From contig NZ_CALCYR010000256.1 in NCBI RefSeq assembly GCF_937906425.1, positions 1 to 9,885 of the forward strand: 9,885 nt of DNA, in the 5' to 3' direction. The position numbers and the translations under genes are program-made. Source of the DNA: an uncultured Methanobrevibacter sp. Lineage in GTDB: Archaea; Methanobacteriota; Methanobacteria; Methanobacteriales; Methanobacteriaceae. The notes below the pieces were generated by a model. That model was not told the origin of the DNA. It did not search any database and saw only the letters and a list, made by a program, of their open reading frames with translations. Shown piece after piece: positions 1 to 5,269 of the stretch (its first letter is position 1; each line of letters starts with the position of its first letter).

Positions 1-53
1 TCACGTATAGTGTTTCTTGAAATTGTTTTGTCTACAAATGCTTTTCTTGCCAT
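1..53 (-). CDS. 5' end of an unidentified gene, cut by the window edge
   Basis: An ATG at 51-53 on the minus strand opens a frame with no stop to the window edge. It encodes 17 full codons beginning MARKAFVDKTISRNTIR. I do not recognise the protein from so few residues; the stretch is basic and hydrophilic, with no signal peptide. No Shine-Dalgarno site lies directly upstream. Two TATA-like ACTATAA blocks (read on the plus strand) lie at 74-80 and 97-103; the nearer one would put transcription start close to the ATG, so a leaderless or short-leader transcript is possible. The frame is short enough to be a chance opening, but the abrupt change from AT-rich spacer to mixed codons at 53 supports a real gene. 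Confidence 0.5.
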   Translation of the reverse strand, partial: MARKAFVDKTISRNTIR

Positions 54-121
54 AATATTATTTTGTCAATAATACTATAAAAATTTTTTGTCCACAACTA
101 TAATTTAATAAAAGTTTAAAA

Positions 122-299
122 AGAGTAGTTTTTTAATGTTTTTTTATAAAAACAGTGATTTTTAAAAGATTTTTAAAAAAAGAGTAGTTTTTTAAAGTTT
201 TTTTTTTAAAAATAGTAATTTTAAAAGATTTTTAAAAAAAATAGTTTTTTATTGTTTTTTTTTAAAAAAACAGTAATTTTTAAAAGGTTTTAAAAAAAG
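122..299. repeat. Three tandem copies of a ~59-bp AT-rich repeat
   Basis: Copies run about 122-180, 181-239 and 241-299. Each starts near a TAG core (126-128, 185-187, 242-244; spacing 59 then 57), continues with a T run and an A run, then an AGTRATTTTTAAAAG-like block and a final TTTTAAAAAAA. Copies 1 and 2 share a perfect AGAGTAGTTTTTTAA start. The copies differ mainly in homopolymer length, as expected of tandem duplication followed by slippage. No spacer sequences are interleaved, so this is not a CRISPR array. Confidence 0.75.
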
Positions 300-300
300 A

Positions 301-333
301 AAAAGAGAAAAATTCATGAAATGTTCATGAATT
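301..333 (-). terminator. Candidate serA terminator: 10-bp hairpin plus T-tract
   Basis: AATTCATGAA at 311-320 and TTCATGAATT at 324-333 form a perfect 10-bp inverted repeat with a 3-nt loop. Read on the minus strand the stem is followed by a run rich in T (TTTCTCTTTTTCTTTTTTT, complement of about 292-310). It begins about 20 nt after the serA stop codon. Archaeal termination usually depends on the U-rich tract itself, assisted by the factor aCPSF1/FttA, so the hairpin may be secondary. Confidence 0.5.
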
Positions 334-351
334 TAATAATTAATTTTACAA

Positions 352-1926
352 CTATAAATTAAGTTTAGTTGCGTCATAGACATTGTCTAAATCTTTGATT
401 TTGTCCACAGCTTCTTTGGATGGTTCTTCGTCTAAAGTAAGAATCATCACTGCTTCTCCGCCAGTAGAATCTCTACCTACTTGCATAATGCCTATGTTGA
501 TGTTTTCTTCACCGAATTTAGTGCCAATAGCACCAATGCTTCCAGGAATATCTTTGTATTTAGCGATAAACATGTGTCCTTCCGGTTTTACATCTACCCA
601 ATAACCATTTACCTTAATGATTTTAGCTTCATGTAAGAAGGTTCCTTCAGCAGACATTTTGCCGTCTTTGGTTTCAACTGCAACCTTGATTAAGGTGGAG
701 TAACCTTCGCTGTCATCACTTACAGCTTCAGTAATGCTGATTCCTCTGGCTTTTGCTACAGAACTTGCATTGACTGTATTTACAGCAGTTTCAGTGATAG
801 GATTTAAGATTCCTTGTAAGATTGTTCTTGTAAACAATTCCTTATTAGGAAGAGTGTTGATTTCTCCTTTATATGTAATTTCTAATTTTTTAATAGGGCT
901 GCTTGTTGCTTGTGAAATGAAGCTTCCTAATTTTTCACAGAGTGTGAGGTAATCGTTGGTTTCATCAAAGTCACTGTTGTTCATGCGTGGCATGTTAATA
1001 ATGTTTTTAGGCATTCCACCTTTGAATAAGGTAATGACTTCATTTGCAACGATGATTGCTGCATCTCTTTGTGCCTCTTTGGTTGAAGCTGCAATGTGAG
1101 GAGTACATACAATATTATCCAATTCGAATAATTTATTGTCTTTTGCAGGTTCCTCTTCATATACGTCAAGACCTGCACCCATTATTTCTCCATTTTTTAA
1201 AGCATCATATAATGCATCTTCATCAATGATTCCACCACGTGCACAGTTGAAGATAAGTGCAGTGTCTTTCATTAATTTAAATTGTTCAGTGGATATTGAA
1301 TGTTCGGTTTCAGGAGTTAAAGGTACATGGATTGTAATAACATCGGATCTGGTTAAAACGTCTTCAATATTTTCATATAATTCTACACCCATGTTTTTAG
1401 CCACTTCAGGAGGTAAATATGGGTCGTATGCAATTGCATCCATTTCAAATGCCTTACATCTGTTAACTACTTGGGATCCGATTCTTCCCATACCGATTAC
1501 ACCAAGGGTTTTGTTTCTAAGTTCCATTCCCATAAATGCTTTTTTCTCCCATTTTCCTTCCTTGGTAGATTTATCTGCTATTGCAATTTTACGGATGGTA
1601 CTTAAGATTAATCCCATTGTGTGTTCTGCTACAGTGATTGAAGTAGATTCAGGTGCATTTACTACCATAATTCCTTTTTCGGTAGCTGCATTTACATCAA
1701 TATTGTCTACACCTACACCCGCTCTAGCAATGATTTTAAGATTGTCTGCCTTTTCAATAACTTCCGCAGGTAATTTAGTTCTACTTCTTACGATAATAGC
1801 GTCATATTCTCCAATGGTTTCGAGTAATTCTTCAGGAGTAATGCTTGTGTCAACAACGACTTCAGCAACTTCCTTTAAGTTTTCAATACCTTTTTCATTT
1901 ATTGCGTCTGCAATTAAAGCTTTCAT
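352..1926 (-). CDS. serA: D-3-phosphoglycerate dehydrogenase (SerA), long ACT-domain form
   Basis: This cytosolic enzyme oxidises 3-phosphoglycerate to 3-phosphohydroxypyruvate with NAD, the first step of phosphorylated serine synthesis. The 524 residues match the long archaeal/bacterial type. Residues 1-100 and 285-310 form the substrate domain. A Rossmann fold carries the NAD motif G145-x-G147-x-x-G150. The expected catalytic trio is present: R230 in the CARGG motif, E259 in DVYEEEP and H277 in TPH. An intervening ASB-type domain follows (about 320-440), then a C-terminal ACT domain (about 450-524), the usual site for serine feedback control. I chose the ATG at 1924-1926 rather than a TTG five codons upstream, because GGTGA (complement of 1931-1935) lies 4 nt before this ATG and inside the longer version. 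The gene stands alone, divergent from the barrel protein gene. Confidence 0.96.
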   Translation of the reverse strand: MKALIADAINEKGIENLKEVAEVVVDTSITPEELLETIGEYDAIIVRSRTKLPAEVIEKADNLKIIARAGVGVDNIDVNAATEKGIMVVNAPESTSITVAEHTMGLILSTIRKIAIADKSTKEGKWEKKAFMGMELRNKTLGVIGMGRIGSQVVNRCKAFEMDAIAYDPYLPPEVAKNMGVELYENIEDVLTRSDVITIHVPLTPETEHSISTEQFKLMKDTALIFNCARGGIIDEDALYDALKNGEIMGAGLDVYEEEPAKDNKLFELDNIVCTPHIAASTKEAQRDAAIIVANEVITLFKGGMPKNIINMPRMNNSDFDETNDYLTLCEKLGSFISQATSSPIKKLEITYKGEINTLPNKELFTRTILQGILNPITETAVNTVNASSVAKARGISITEAVSDDSEGYSTLIKVAVETKDGKMSAEGTFLHEAKIIKVNGYWVDVKPEGHMFIAKYKDIPGSIGAIGTKFGEENINIGIMQVGRDSTGGEAVMILTLDEEPSKEAVDKIKDLDNVYDATKLNL

Positions 1927-1930
1927 TCTT

Positions 1931-1935
1931 TCACC
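1931..1935 (-). promoter_or_regulatory. serA ribosome binding site
   Basis: GGTGA on the minus strand is a perfect match to the archaeal anti-Shine-Dalgarno end of 16S rRNA. It sits 4 nt before the ATG at 1926 and rules out the upstream in-frame TTG at 1939-1941 as the start. Confidence 0.8.
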
Positions 1936-2149
1936 AAACAATTAAGTTTTTTATAATTTTGTAATTTTTATTTTGTTAAAATATCTTTGTAAAAATAAGT
2001 TTTATCATTCAAATTTTTAATTTGTCTAATTAACTTAATTTATAAAATTCTAATTAATTAATAGATATTTATAATATTAATATTTATGATTAATCTTATA
2101 TTTAATATTTAATAATTTTTGACCAATGTTTATAGTATTTTGATAATTT

Positions 2150-2298
2150 TTTTATTTCTTCTTTCTTTATTTGGATAAATTTAATGTATGTTTTATCGGC
2201 ATTATTTTGTTTTTGCTTATTATTTCGATAATTTTGATGCTTATTTTTTAGGGTTATTTTGTTTTTGCTTATTATGTCGATAAATTTAATACTTATTT
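2150..2298. repeat. Tandem 52-bp repeat upstream of the barrel protein gene
   Basis: Two copies, 2202-2246 and 2254-2298, are each 45 nt and differ at only 4 positions. Both contain TTATTTTGTTTTTGCTTATT followed by a TCGATAA core. A more decayed third copy precedes them at about 2150-2193 and keeps the GATAAATTTAAT block in phase. The period is 52 bp. The last copy ends 50 nt before the GTG start, so the array occupies the promoter region. Confidence 0.75.
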
Positions 2299-2347
2299 AA
2301 ATTAAAAATTATCTTGATAATGATTATTATTTTTCAATTTTTAGGTT

Positions 2348-3163
2348 GTGTTTATTATTTTTAATGATGATTTAGAATTTAATGGAAAAAATATTCCTCG
2401 TGTGGTTTTAGGAAATGCTCCATTTTTAGCAGATGCCTATTTTGGTCATAGAACTCGTTTATACAATATGGATTTACTTAGAAGGCCTGCTAATGTATGT
2501 AAAATTATTGAAAAGTCTTACGAATGTGGGGTTCGTTCCATAAACCTTGCAAATAAGCCTGGACTTCTAGAAGCATATGATGCTGCAATTGAAAATGGTG
2601 TTGAAATGAAGGCAGTATCAACTATAGGTAAAACAGAAATGGATTATGTAATCCCTAATTTTGAAGAGGCTAGACGTGAAGCTACTTGGAAAGAGGATAT
2701 TGAAAATTTGGATAAATATGACAATTCCATGATGTTGGTAGATGAATTCCTTTTTGATGCATATGATTGGGATTTTATTATTGAAATCTTGGAGAAAATC
2801 AATGATACAGGTATTCCATCTGGAATCATTACTTCTTTTCCTTTTAAAAGCTCTCAAGAATTAATTGACTCTCCTCTTCTTGAGGACAAAAATCTTTTTG
2901 ACTTTTATATGATTCCTGTTAATAAGGTCGGTTATATGATGGACGTTCCAGATTTTAGAAGTGATAAACAGGAAGAATTGGAAAATATGCTTAAAAAGAT
3001 TGATAAGAAAGTTATTATTAATAAGATTTTGGCTGTTGGTATTCAAATGCCTCAAGAGGCTTTTAATTTCTTGAAAACTCTTGATTATGCTGAAATGGTA
3101 GCTGTTGGTATAGCGTCTGAAATGGAAGCAGAACAAACTTTCAATATCTTAAAGGATATTTGA
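2348..3163 (+). CDS. Uncharacterised protein with a beta/alpha-barrel (TIM-like) strand pattern
   Basis: I do not recognise a named family for this 271-residue soluble protein. Eight hydrophobic strand-like segments alternate with amphipathic helices: 17-24 (IPRVVLGN), 61-68, 87-93, 127-136, 157-164, 185-192, 221-231 and 248-256, the spacing of a (beta/alpha)8 barrel. The first strand (RVVLGNAPF) and the last (VAVGIASEMEAEQTF) recall aldo/keto reductases. However, the Asp/Tyr pair expected after strand 2 is not visible, so any oxidoreductase activity is doubtful. The frame opens just after a TAG at 2342-2344. GTG 2348 is the only standard start near the N-terminus, but AGGT (2343-2346) lies only 1 nt before it and is better spaced for ATT 2354. 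The gene stands alone. Confidence 0.85.
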   Translation: MFIIFNDDLEFNGKNIPRVVLGNAPFLADAYFGHRTRLYNMDLLRRPANVCKIIEKSYECGVRSINLANKPGLLEAYDAAIENGVEMKAVSTIGKTEMDYVIPNFEEARREATWKEDIENLDKYDNSMMLVDEFLFDAYDWDFIIEILEKINDTGIPSGIITSFPFKSSQELIDSPLLEDKNLFDFYMIPVNKVGYMMDVPDFRSDKQEELENMLKKIDKKVIINKILAVGIQMPQEAFNFLKTLDYAEMVAVGIASEMEAEQTFNILKDI

Positions 3164-3223
3164 TTAAAAAATTCAAATTTGTTTTTTAGAAAATTTTTAT
3201 TTTATTTTTTAATTTACATCTAA

Positions 3224-3299
3224 TTTTATATTTTAGGAATAATTTTATATTTTTAGAATTATTTTATATTTTTAGAATTATTTTATATTTTACGAACTT
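3224..3299. repeat. Four tandem copies of a 19-bp repeat
   Basis: The unit TTTTATATTTTTAGAATTA starts at 3224, 3243, 3262 and 3281, exactly every 19 bp. Copies 2 and 3 are identical; copies 1 and 4 carry a few changes near their right ends. Every unit contains TTTTATAT, which resembles an archaeal TATA box. Confidence 0.85.
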
Positions 3300-3515
3300 T
3301 TAATAGTATTTTCATGAAATTTGAAATTTAATTATTTTTATAAGTTAATTCTATTTTTTTATTTTTCATGAAATTTTAAAAGTTATTTTTTATTTTTCAT
3401 TTTCTATTAAAAAATCATTAATTTAGATACTTTTGTTTACATTTTTTGTCATTTTTTTCAATTTTTGTGTATTTTGCCCTATTTTAGTCTTTTGGGGTAT
3501 ATGAAAAAGATAATT

Positions 3516-3525
3516 TTTAAATATA
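3516..3525 (+). promoter_or_regulatory. Probable fdhD TATA box
   Basis: TTTAAATATA, preceded by a purine-rich BRE-like stretch (ATGAAAAAGATAA, 3501-3513), would place transcription start near 3545 and give a 5' leader of about 57 nt. The AT-rich background makes this tentative. Confidence 0.4.
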
Positions 3526-3588
3526 ACTATTGTTAAATATTTACTTGTAAAGATTAATTAATTTTTTTAAAAAAAATATAAAATTTTT

Positions 3589-3592
3589 AGGT
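3589..3592 (+). promoter_or_regulatory. fdhD ribosome binding site
   Basis: AGGT (in the context TTTTTAGGTAAG) lies 9 nt before the ATG at 3602. The same TTTAGGT context is seen before two other plus-strand genes. Confidence 0.55.
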
Positions 3593-3601
3593 AAGATTAT
3601 T

Positions 3602-4432
3602 ATGGATTTTATTAAAAAAATTCCCGCTATTCGATGGGAAGATGGAAATTATCATGAAGTTGAGGAAGAAACTGTAGAGGATGAAAATATTTATTTTCAT
3701 ATAGATTTTTTACCTCCTCGTAAATTTTCAACTTATCCTGCAGATCTTGAAGATTTTGCAGTAGGTTACTGTTTAGGTGATGGACTAATCAAGTCTGTGG
3801 ATGAAATTGAAAGCATTGAAGTAGAAGATAAAAACGTTACAATTAAAACTTCCTTAAATCACCTTCCTGAAGAGGACTTTGAATCTGATGATTTGGTTCA
3901 GGAAAGATCTGGCGGATGTAAACATGCATGTGCATGTAGGCTGCTTGAATATCAAGGTGTAATGTCTGACAGTGCAGGTGGTTGGAGAAGTGAATTGAAA
4001 AATGTTGAAGCTGTAGAATCAGACTTGACAGTTGATGCAAGTGAAATCATTCGCAATATGAAAAGATTAACTGCTAAGGCTGAAATTTGGCAGGAAACTG
4101 GCAGTGTTCATGTTGCACAATTGGTTTATGGTGATAAATTTATTACTCGTGAAGATGTAAGTCGTCATGTAGCTGTTGATAAGGTAATTGGAGCAGCTGC
4201 AAGGGCAGGTTATGACTTAAGTCAATGTTATGTAACCTACAGTGGTAGAATGCCTGCAGACATGCTTATAAAAGTAGTTAGAGTCGGTATTCCTATTTTG
4301 GTATCAAATGCCGCTCCAGCAGGTTCTGGTTATGACATTGCTGAAAAAGGAAACATTACAATGATTGGTTTTGTTCGTGGAAACAGATTTAATCTATACA
4401 CTGCTCCTGAAAGAGTAAACTTGGATAAATAA
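3602..4432 (+). CDS. fdhD: FdhD-type sulfurtransferase for formate dehydrogenase maturation
   Basis: FdhD carries sulfur from a cysteine desulfurase to the molybdenum/tungsten bis-MGD cofactor of formate dehydrogenase; without it the enzyme is inactive. The 276-residue protein shows the family's landmarks: LEDFAVGYCLGDGLI (49-63), ETGSVHVA (165-172), REDVSRHVAVDKVIGAA (183-199), SGRMPADMLIKVVRVGIPIL (214-233), SNAAPAGSGYDIAEK (235-249) and IGFVRGNRFNLYT (255-267). Two positions are odd. The sulfur-carrying site, CxxC in the well-studied E. coli protein, is here C106-x3-C110-x-C112, and the usual REDVGRHNA is REDVSRHVA. Hydrogenotrophic methanogens commonly use formate, which fits, but no formate dehydrogenase subunit lies in the window. 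A role for another bis-MGD enzyme such as formylmethanofuran dehydrogenase cannot be excluded. The gene is monocistronic. Confidence 0.92.
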   Translation: MDFIKKIPAIRWEDGNYHEVEEETVEDENIYFHIDFLPPRKFSTYPADLEDFAVGYCLGDGLIKSVDEIESIEVEDKNVTIKTSLNHLPEEDFESDDLVQERSGGCKHACACRLLEYQGVMSDSAGGWRSELKNVEAVESDLTVDASEIIRNMKRLTAKAEIWQETGSVHVAQLVYGDKFITREDVSRHVAVDKVIGAAARAGYDLSQCYVTYSGRMPADMLIKVVRVGIPILVSNAAPAGSGYDIAEKGNITMIGFVRGNRFNLYTAPERVNLDK

Positions 4433-4831
4433 TATTTTTATTTATCTTTTTTTATTTTTTATTTTTTAATTTCATTGATTTAATTTATTTTTTCTTATTT
4501 TCTTATTTTTTCTTATTTTCTTATTTTTTCTAATTTTTTTTTTTAATCATTTTTTTATAATGATAATTTTATTTTTTTTATGTATTTTTTAAGATGGTGC
4601 ATGATCAATTTTTCTAATCTATGATAAATTTTTCAAGAAAATTAAAAATCTTTTTTACTATTTTTCATGATTTTTTTAATCAATTTTTTTTAATTTTTTC
4701 TAATTTTTTAGAATTTTTTTAATCAAAATTTTTTAAATTTTTAGTATTTTTTTCTAATTTTTTGATTATCGTTTAATGATGATGTAATGATATTATCATT
4801 TTTTTCTAAAATTTCAAATTTTGATAAAAAT
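4433..4831. other. T-rich spacer between convergent genes
   Basis: fdhD and the small membrane gene converge on this 399-nt spacer. The top strand is mostly T with scattered A and C. An 18-bp unit (CTTATTTTCTTATTTTTT) is repeated at 4494-4511 and 4512-4529. T-runs at about 4446-4470 and 4531-4544 can act as U-tract terminators for fdhD. A patch of more varied sequence lies at about 4590-4610. I see no gene here. Confidence 0.6.
4441..4545 (+). terminator. Candidate U-tract terminator region of fdhD
   Basis: Starting about 10 nt after the fdhD stop codon, the top strand holds several runs of 6 or more T, including an unbroken run of 12 at 4533-4544. Archaeal RNA polymerase with aCPSF1/FttA terminates at such tracts. 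No strong hairpin is present. Confidence 0.4.
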
Positions 4832-4999
4832 TTATTTTTTTACCTTTAGAAGATAAAAATTAAGTATAATAACAATTACTGCAAGAATTGCTAATCCCGT
4901 AATAATTGGATTGATAGTATTTGTGTAATACATAATAAGAATTCCTAATATTAATGCAATGATTAAAATAATTGTTATTTGTTTAGTACTGATTGCCAT
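4832..4999 (-). CDS. Small membrane protein, 55 residues, two predicted transmembrane helices
   Basis: This short gene encodes MAISTKQ, then two hydrophobic segments at about residues 8-24 (ITIILIIALILGILIMY, with a YYTNTINP turn after it) and 33-51, and a basic tail ending LLKVKK. The layout is a helical hairpin, both ends probably on the cytoplasmic side because the C-terminus is lysine-rich. I do not recognise the family and propose no function. The evidence that it is real: an AAAGGAG ribosome binding site 7 nt before the ATG, a TATA-like element and inverted repeat upstream, and mixed codons bounded by extremely T-rich spacer. It is transcribed in the same direction as the COG1395 regulator gene but is separated from it by 270 nt, so it probably has its own promoter. 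Confidence 0.8.
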   Translation of the reverse strand: MAISTKQITIILIIALILGILIMYYTNTINPIITGLAILAVIVIILNFYLLKVKK

Positions 5000-5006
5000 A
5001 ATAATT

Positions 5007-5013
5007 CTCCTTT
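5007..5013 (-). promoter_or_regulatory. Ribosome binding site of the small membrane gene
   Basis: The minus strand reads AAAGGAG, ending 7 nt before the ATG at 4999. GGAG matches the 16S anti-Shine-Dalgarno core and is the main support for translation of this short frame. Confidence 0.75.
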
Positions 5014-5021
5014 ATTTTTTC

Positions 5022-5053
5022 ATTTCATGTAATTACAAGAATTTACATGAAAT
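5022..5053. promoter_or_regulatory. Operator-like 11-bp inverted repeat
   Basis: ATTTCATGTAA at 5022-5032 and TTACATGAAAT at 5043-5053 are perfect inverted copies separated by 10 nt, so the arm centres are 21 bp (about two helical turns) apart. With the TATA-like element at 5064-5070 the transcription start is predicted near 5040, inside the repeat. That is a usual position for an archaeal repressor operator. The same sequence could also form a hairpin in the leader RNA. Confidence 0.6.
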
Positions 5054-5063
5054 ACTTATTTTG

Positions 5064-5070
5064 TATAAAA
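5064..5070 (-). promoter_or_regulatory. TATA-like element for the small membrane gene
   Basis: The minus strand reads TTTTATA followed by CAA. It lies about 65 nt upstream of the ATG and predicts a start about 25 nt downstream, within the inverted repeat. Support is sequence resemblance only. Confidence 0.45.
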
Positions 5071-5125
5071 TTTGTACATTGTAAAACAAATCAATTTTTC
5101 CATTATCTTTAATAAAAAAATCATT

Positions 5126-5230
5126 TGAAAAATATTAAATTCAAAGTATTTTTCTATAAAAAAATTCAAGTGAAAAAAATTTAAATTCAATGAAATTTTT
5201 CATTAAATAAGATTAAGTGAAAATACATAT
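5126..5230. repeat. Direct repeat of ~46 bp, about 2.2 copies
   Basis: TGAAAAA begins blocks at 5126 and 5171 and a partial one (TGAAAA) at 5218. In the first two blocks it is followed by AT-rich sequence and TTAAATTCAA (5135-5144 and 5181-5190). The period is 45-47 bp. The array lies between the regulator gene's stop and the small gene's promoter. Confidence 0.5.
5189..5204 (-). terminator. Candidate terminator hairpin of the COG1395 regulator gene
   Basis: AATGAAA (5189-5195) and TTTCATT (5198-5204) form a perfect 7-bp stem with a 2-nt gap. On the minus strand it is followed by GAATTTAAATTTTTTTCAC, so a T-run lies a few bases beyond the stem. It is 66 nt past the stop codon at 5270. Confidence 0.35.
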
Positions 5231-5269
5231 TTTTTTTAATATTATTTTTTAAAAATAGAATTAAAACTC

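Larger units (their letters stand above)
54..351. other. Intergenic spacer between the left-edge gene and serA
   Basis: This spacer is almost entirely A and T. It holds the presumed promoter of the left-edge gene (about 60-105), three tandem copies of a ~59-bp repeat (122-299) and a hairpin plus T-tract that can terminate serA (301-333). No further gene is visible in it. Confidence 0.7.
1927..2347. other. Divergent spacer between serA and the barrel protein gene
   Basis: This 421-nt, very AT-rich spacer must hold both promoters. Possible minus-strand TATA elements for serA lie at about 2040-2050 and 2062-2075, but the background is so AT-rich that none can be singled out. The right half contains the 52-bp tandem repeat. 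I see no open frame of coding character. Confidence 0.65.
3164..3601. other. Spacer between the barrel protein gene and fdhD
   Basis: This 438-nt spacer contains, in order: a T-rich stretch just after the stop (3179-3210) that can serve as a terminator; four tandem 19-bp repeats (3224-3299); two copies of the palindrome TTTCATGAAA (3310-3319 and 3364-3373); a slightly G+C-richer patch at about 3474-3502; and a TATA-like element at 3516-3525. No open frame in it looks coding. Confidence 0.65.

Noticed and set aside
1136..1945. Long plus-strand open frame (269 codons) opposite serA
   Set aside because: It is antisense to a clearly identified serA whose reading frame contains all expected motifs; the antisense frame has no ribosome site or recognisable domain.
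3474..3502. Hairpin or small RNA in the G+C-richer patch GCCCTATTTTAGTCTTTTGGGG
   Set aside because: The CCC and GGGG ends can pair but the bases between do not, so no stable stem forms; the patch is too short to support an RNA gene.
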